From: Bacillota bacterium
GTDB lineage: Bacteria; Bacillota; Sulfobacillia; Symbiobacteriales; Symbiobacteriaceae
Direction: 5' to 3'
DNA: 6,793 nt
Assembly (NCBI GenBank): GCA_028287415.1
Contig: JAQBPS010000627.1
Location: 1 to 6,793 of the forward strand
Positions within the stretch are counted from its first letter, which is position 1. Each line of letters starts with the position of its first letter. A program made the translations under genes and the position numbers. Below, one piece after another: positions 4,985 through 6,793 of the stretch. The notes under the pieces were generated by a model. The model saw only the letters and a list, made by a program, of their open reading frames with translations, did no database searches and had not been told where the DNA came from.

Positions 4985-6196
4985 TTAAGTATGCCGCTTG
5001 TAGCCTACCGCCCCCCAGATCGCATCCGGCAGGAACTGCCAGATATCGACATGCCACTTGCGGTACTCCTGCTCCAGCCTTGCCATGACCGGGCCGGCCT
5101 GGCTGCCCATCTCCCGGACCAATTCGATGAGCGCTTCCGTGGCGATGTAGCCCAGGTCGTGGCGCTGTGCATCCATCGCCATCATCCGGGCCGAAAGTCC
5201 GAAGTTGAGCGCGTCCTCCCCGTTCCCCTCCTTCTGTGCGCACTTGAGGAGGAGCACGTAGCAGCCAAAGCAGCGCAGCGAGTTGCTCCCCGCGGCATGC
5301 AGCGCCATGATCGCTTCCCGCACGGCCTGCACCAGGTCCCCGGTCAGCAGAAAGTAACGGCCCCGCTCCAGGTGCATCTGCCCCCGGTCAGCCTCGCCGT
5401 CCTCCCCGGAAGGCTGCACCCGCTCACGCAGGGCAGCAGCCCGCCCGCCCAGTCCCATCCGCTCGAACCATTGCTCGGCCCGGTCCAGCGCCCGGACCGC
5501 CTCCACCTGATCCCCCAGCCGCTCCAGCGCCAGCCCGAGCCGGTAGTCAACCTCCCCCTCCAGATCGGCCGCCGACCAGTCCAGCTGATCGCGAAGCGAC
5601 TGATAGCGCCGCAGCAGGGCTACCGCCTCGGCGGACTGACCCATGCCCGCATAGCAGCGGGCCAGGTGGAGCACCGCCGGTGCGTAAATCGGCTCGCCTG
5701 CCTGCAGCATCATCAGCGCTTCCTCACCGTGGTATGTGGCCCGCGCCAGATCCGCCCCAGGCGCGTGCTCCAGGTACTGCTTACCAAGCATCAGGTGGGT
5801 CGCAGCGCGCTGCGCTTGCGCAATTACGCCGGCAATCAGGGGAATCACGTGGATAAACCGCGCCACGTCCGTCTTGAGCATGTATTCCTGGGCGCCCGCC
5901 CGCAGTGCGGCCATGGCGACCGTCTCCTGGCCCACGGCCCCCGACACGAGGATGAAAGGCAGTGCCGGCCGGCGCTCCCTGACCAGTGCCAGCGCAGCGG
6001 GGGCGCTGAAGCGGGGCAGGACGTAATCGGCGACCACCACATCCCATTCGGCCCCGGCGAGGGCACTGATCATCGCTTCCGCCGTCTCCACGCGCGCCAT
6101 GGTGACCGCGTAGCCGGCGCGGGACAGGTGCCGCTCCAGGAGCAGCGCGTCATCCTCCGAATCCTCGACGTTCAGCAGCCGCAGGGCAGCGGTCAT
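4985..6196 (-). CDS. Response regulator: receiver domain fused to TPR-like repeats
   Basis: This 403-residue cytosolic protein has a receiver at about residues 5-125 with the full phosphorylation set: acidic pair E11/D12, phospho-acceptor D57 in VVVADYVLP, S85 in ILVSGAVG and K108 in YMLKTD. The YVLPRFSAPAAL and FILVSGAVGQE stretches are typical of receivers linked to PAS/hybrid kinase systems. Residues about 130-265 are helical with TPR-type repeats (YAPAVLHLARCYAGMGQSAEAVALL; VDYRLGLALERLGDQVEAVRALDRAEQWF). A second helical module (276-361) resembles the separate small protein encoded downstream. No DNA-binding or enzymatic output domain is seen, so output is probably through protein contacts. 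ATG at 6196 overlaps the previous stop as ATGA and follows GGGGAG (6206-6211) by 9 bases, so the pair is translationally coupled. The long open + strand frame opposite is an artefact. Confidence 0.9.
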   Translation of the reverse strand: MTAALRLLNVEDSEDDALLLERHLSRAGYAVTMARVETAEAMISALAGAEWDVVVADYVLPRFSAPAALALVRERRPALPFILVSGAVGQETVAMAALRAGAQEYMLKTDVARFIHVIPLIAGVIAQAQRAATHLMLGKQYLEHAPGADLARATYHGEEALMMLQAGEPIYAPAVLHLARCYAGMGQSAEAVALLRRYQSLRDQLDWSAADLEGEVDYRLGLALERLGDQVEAVRALDRAEQWFERMGLGGRAAALRERVQPSGEDGEADRGQMHLERGRYFLLTGDLVQAVREAIMALHAAGSNSLRCFGCYVLLLKCAQKEGNGEDALNFGLSARMMAMDAQRHDLGYIATEALIELVREMGSQAGPVMARLEQEYRKWHVDIWQFLPDAIWGAVGYKRHT

Positions 6197-6645
6197 CCAC
6201 GATCACTCCCCGACACATCTTCGCGTAGGCCCAGCCAGTACCCGCCAATCTGGCGCATCGCCTCGACAAACGCATCGAAATCAAGTGGTTTGCGGACGTA
6301 ACTGTTGGCGCCCAGGCTGTACGCCCCCACAACGTCCCGCTCCTCGTCGGACGAGCTCAACACAACCACCGGCAGCAGGTGGGTCCGCACGTCGCTGCGG
6401 ATCTGCCGCAGCACTTCCAGCCCGTCGACCCTGGGGAGCTTCAGGTCGAGCAGCACCAGGGCGGGCAAGGCCTCCGGCCCCACGCTACCTGCGCTGCCCG
6501 GGCCCTGGAGGCAAGCCAACGCTTCCACACCATCACGTGCGACAACCACATGCCAGGCCATCCCGCTCTTCTTCAGCGCCCGCACGGCGAGCGCCACGTG
6601 GTCAGGATTATCCTCCACCAACAGGACCCAGTTGTGCCTGAGCAA
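6193..6645 (-). CDS. Rcp1/CheY-like single-domain response regulator
   Basis: With TTG at 6645 the product is 150 residues, essentially one receiver domain. It has the acidic pair E11/D12 in LLVEDNPDH, phospho-acceptor D67 in LVLLDLKLPRVDG, S97 in VVVLSSSDEERD and K119 in SYVRKPLDFDAF. The VEDNPD...LDLKLPRVDGLEVL pattern and longer alpha2-beta3 region fit the Rcp1-type regulators that accompany membrane-free or phytochrome-like kinases. The frame stays open to a GTG at 6705, but that would overlap the kinase gene by 41 bases; TTG lies 19 bases after the kinase stop with AGGAAGGGGG just before it, so it is preferred. There is no output domain; it probably relays or buffers phosphate between the kinase and the receiver-TPR protein. 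Confidence 0.88.
   Translation of the reverse strand: MLRHNWVLLVEDNPDHVALAVRALKKSGMAWHVVVARDGVEALACLQGPGSAGSVGPEALPALVLLDLKLPRVDGLEVLRQIRSDVRTHLLPVVVLSSSDEERDVVGAYSLGANSYVRKPLDFDAFVEAMRQIGGYWLGLREDVSGSDRG
6643..6645 (-). promoter_or_regulatory. Proposed TTG start of the Rcp1-like regulator
   Basis: TTG follows the purine-rich AGGAAGGGGG by about 6 bases and directly precedes the receiver (LRHNWVLLVEDN). The alternative GTG at 6705 adds 20 residues of low-complexity character that read out of frame through the kinase C-terminus. Confidence 0.6.
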
Positions 6646-6664
6646 TCCGCGTCCCCCTTCCTGG

Positions 6665-6793
6665 TCACAGGGTGAAGTAGAAGGTTGCGCCACCGCCGAT
6701 CGCACCTTCGCCCCAGACCTGCCCTCCGTGCTTCAGAATGATCCGCTTGACAGTCGCCAGGCCGACGCCGGAACCATCGAATTCAGCGTTTGA
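6665..6793 (-). CDS. Sensor histidine kinase, C-terminal end
   Basis: The frame enters from the right edge and ends at TGA (6665-6667). The 42 residues visible include [20 protein letters not shown] (5-24) and [15 protein letters not shown], the G2 ATP-lid box and final strand of the HATPase_c domain of two-component kinases. The catalytic histidine, N box and any sensor domain lie outside the window. It is followed after 19 bases by a receiver gene, the usual kinase-regulator order. The ending shows no attached receiver, so at this end it is not a hybrid kinase. Confidence 0.93.
   Translation of the reverse strand, partial: SNAEFDGSGVGLATVKRIILKHGGQVWGEGAIGGGATFYFTL

Noticed and set aside
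4770..5243. 157-codon open frame on the - strand
   Set aside because: It overlaps the receiver-TPR gene out of frame and then passes through the repeats; composition is unlike a real protein.
4991..6301. 436-codon open frame on the + strand
   Set aside because: It lies opposite the receiver-TPR gene, is rich in His, Arg, Pro and Gln, and has no recognisable domain.

Overview
The window is GC-rich DNA with strong purine-rich Shine-Dalgarno (SD) sites (GGAGGTG, AAGGAGG), TTG starts used alongside ATG, and A/T-flanked hairpin terminators. This suggests a high-GC, Gram-positive-type bacterium of the Firmicutes, Symbiobacterium-like. That assignment is inferred from style only; no rRNA or other marker is present.

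Layout. On the + strand, 2-1955 holds the 3' end of a beta-propeller protein gene, a tightly linked gene for an exported, C-terminally membrane-anchored domain protein, a perfect 16-bp hairpin, and a DUF4870-like multi-pass membrane protein gene. This block converges on a - strand block across a shared hairpin at 1965-1990, whose U-tract serves the - strand. On the - strand (4000 down to 2000), sucC and sucD encode the two subunits of ADP/GDP-forming succinyl-CoA synthetase, six bases apart, as a compact operon.

Further up the - strand are the signalling genes, read right to left: the last 42 residues of a sensor histidine kinase (6793-6665), an Rcp1/CheY-like single-domain response regulator (6645-6193), and, overlapping it by ATGA, a receiver-TPR fusion (6196-4985). 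A small orphan TPR-like gene (4479-4150) lies between these and sucC. It resembles the C-terminal module of the receiver-TPR protein, so it is probably a detached paralogue of that module.

The gap 4480-4984 separates these two paralogous modules. It contains two 59-bp direct repeats (45 bp of each identical), two arrays of degenerate ~10-bp CACGGATTA-like units in opposite orientation, and a central 18-bp perfect palindrome with an AT-rich loop. A third copy of the palindrome arm tip offers an alternative pairing. This nested element has no clear gene and is the least explained part of the window.

Succinyl-CoA synthetase, the two-component genes and the propeller/anchor genes are ordinary families. 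The points worth following are the repeat element, the detached TPR module, and the hairpin that buries the SD of the DUF4870-like gene.
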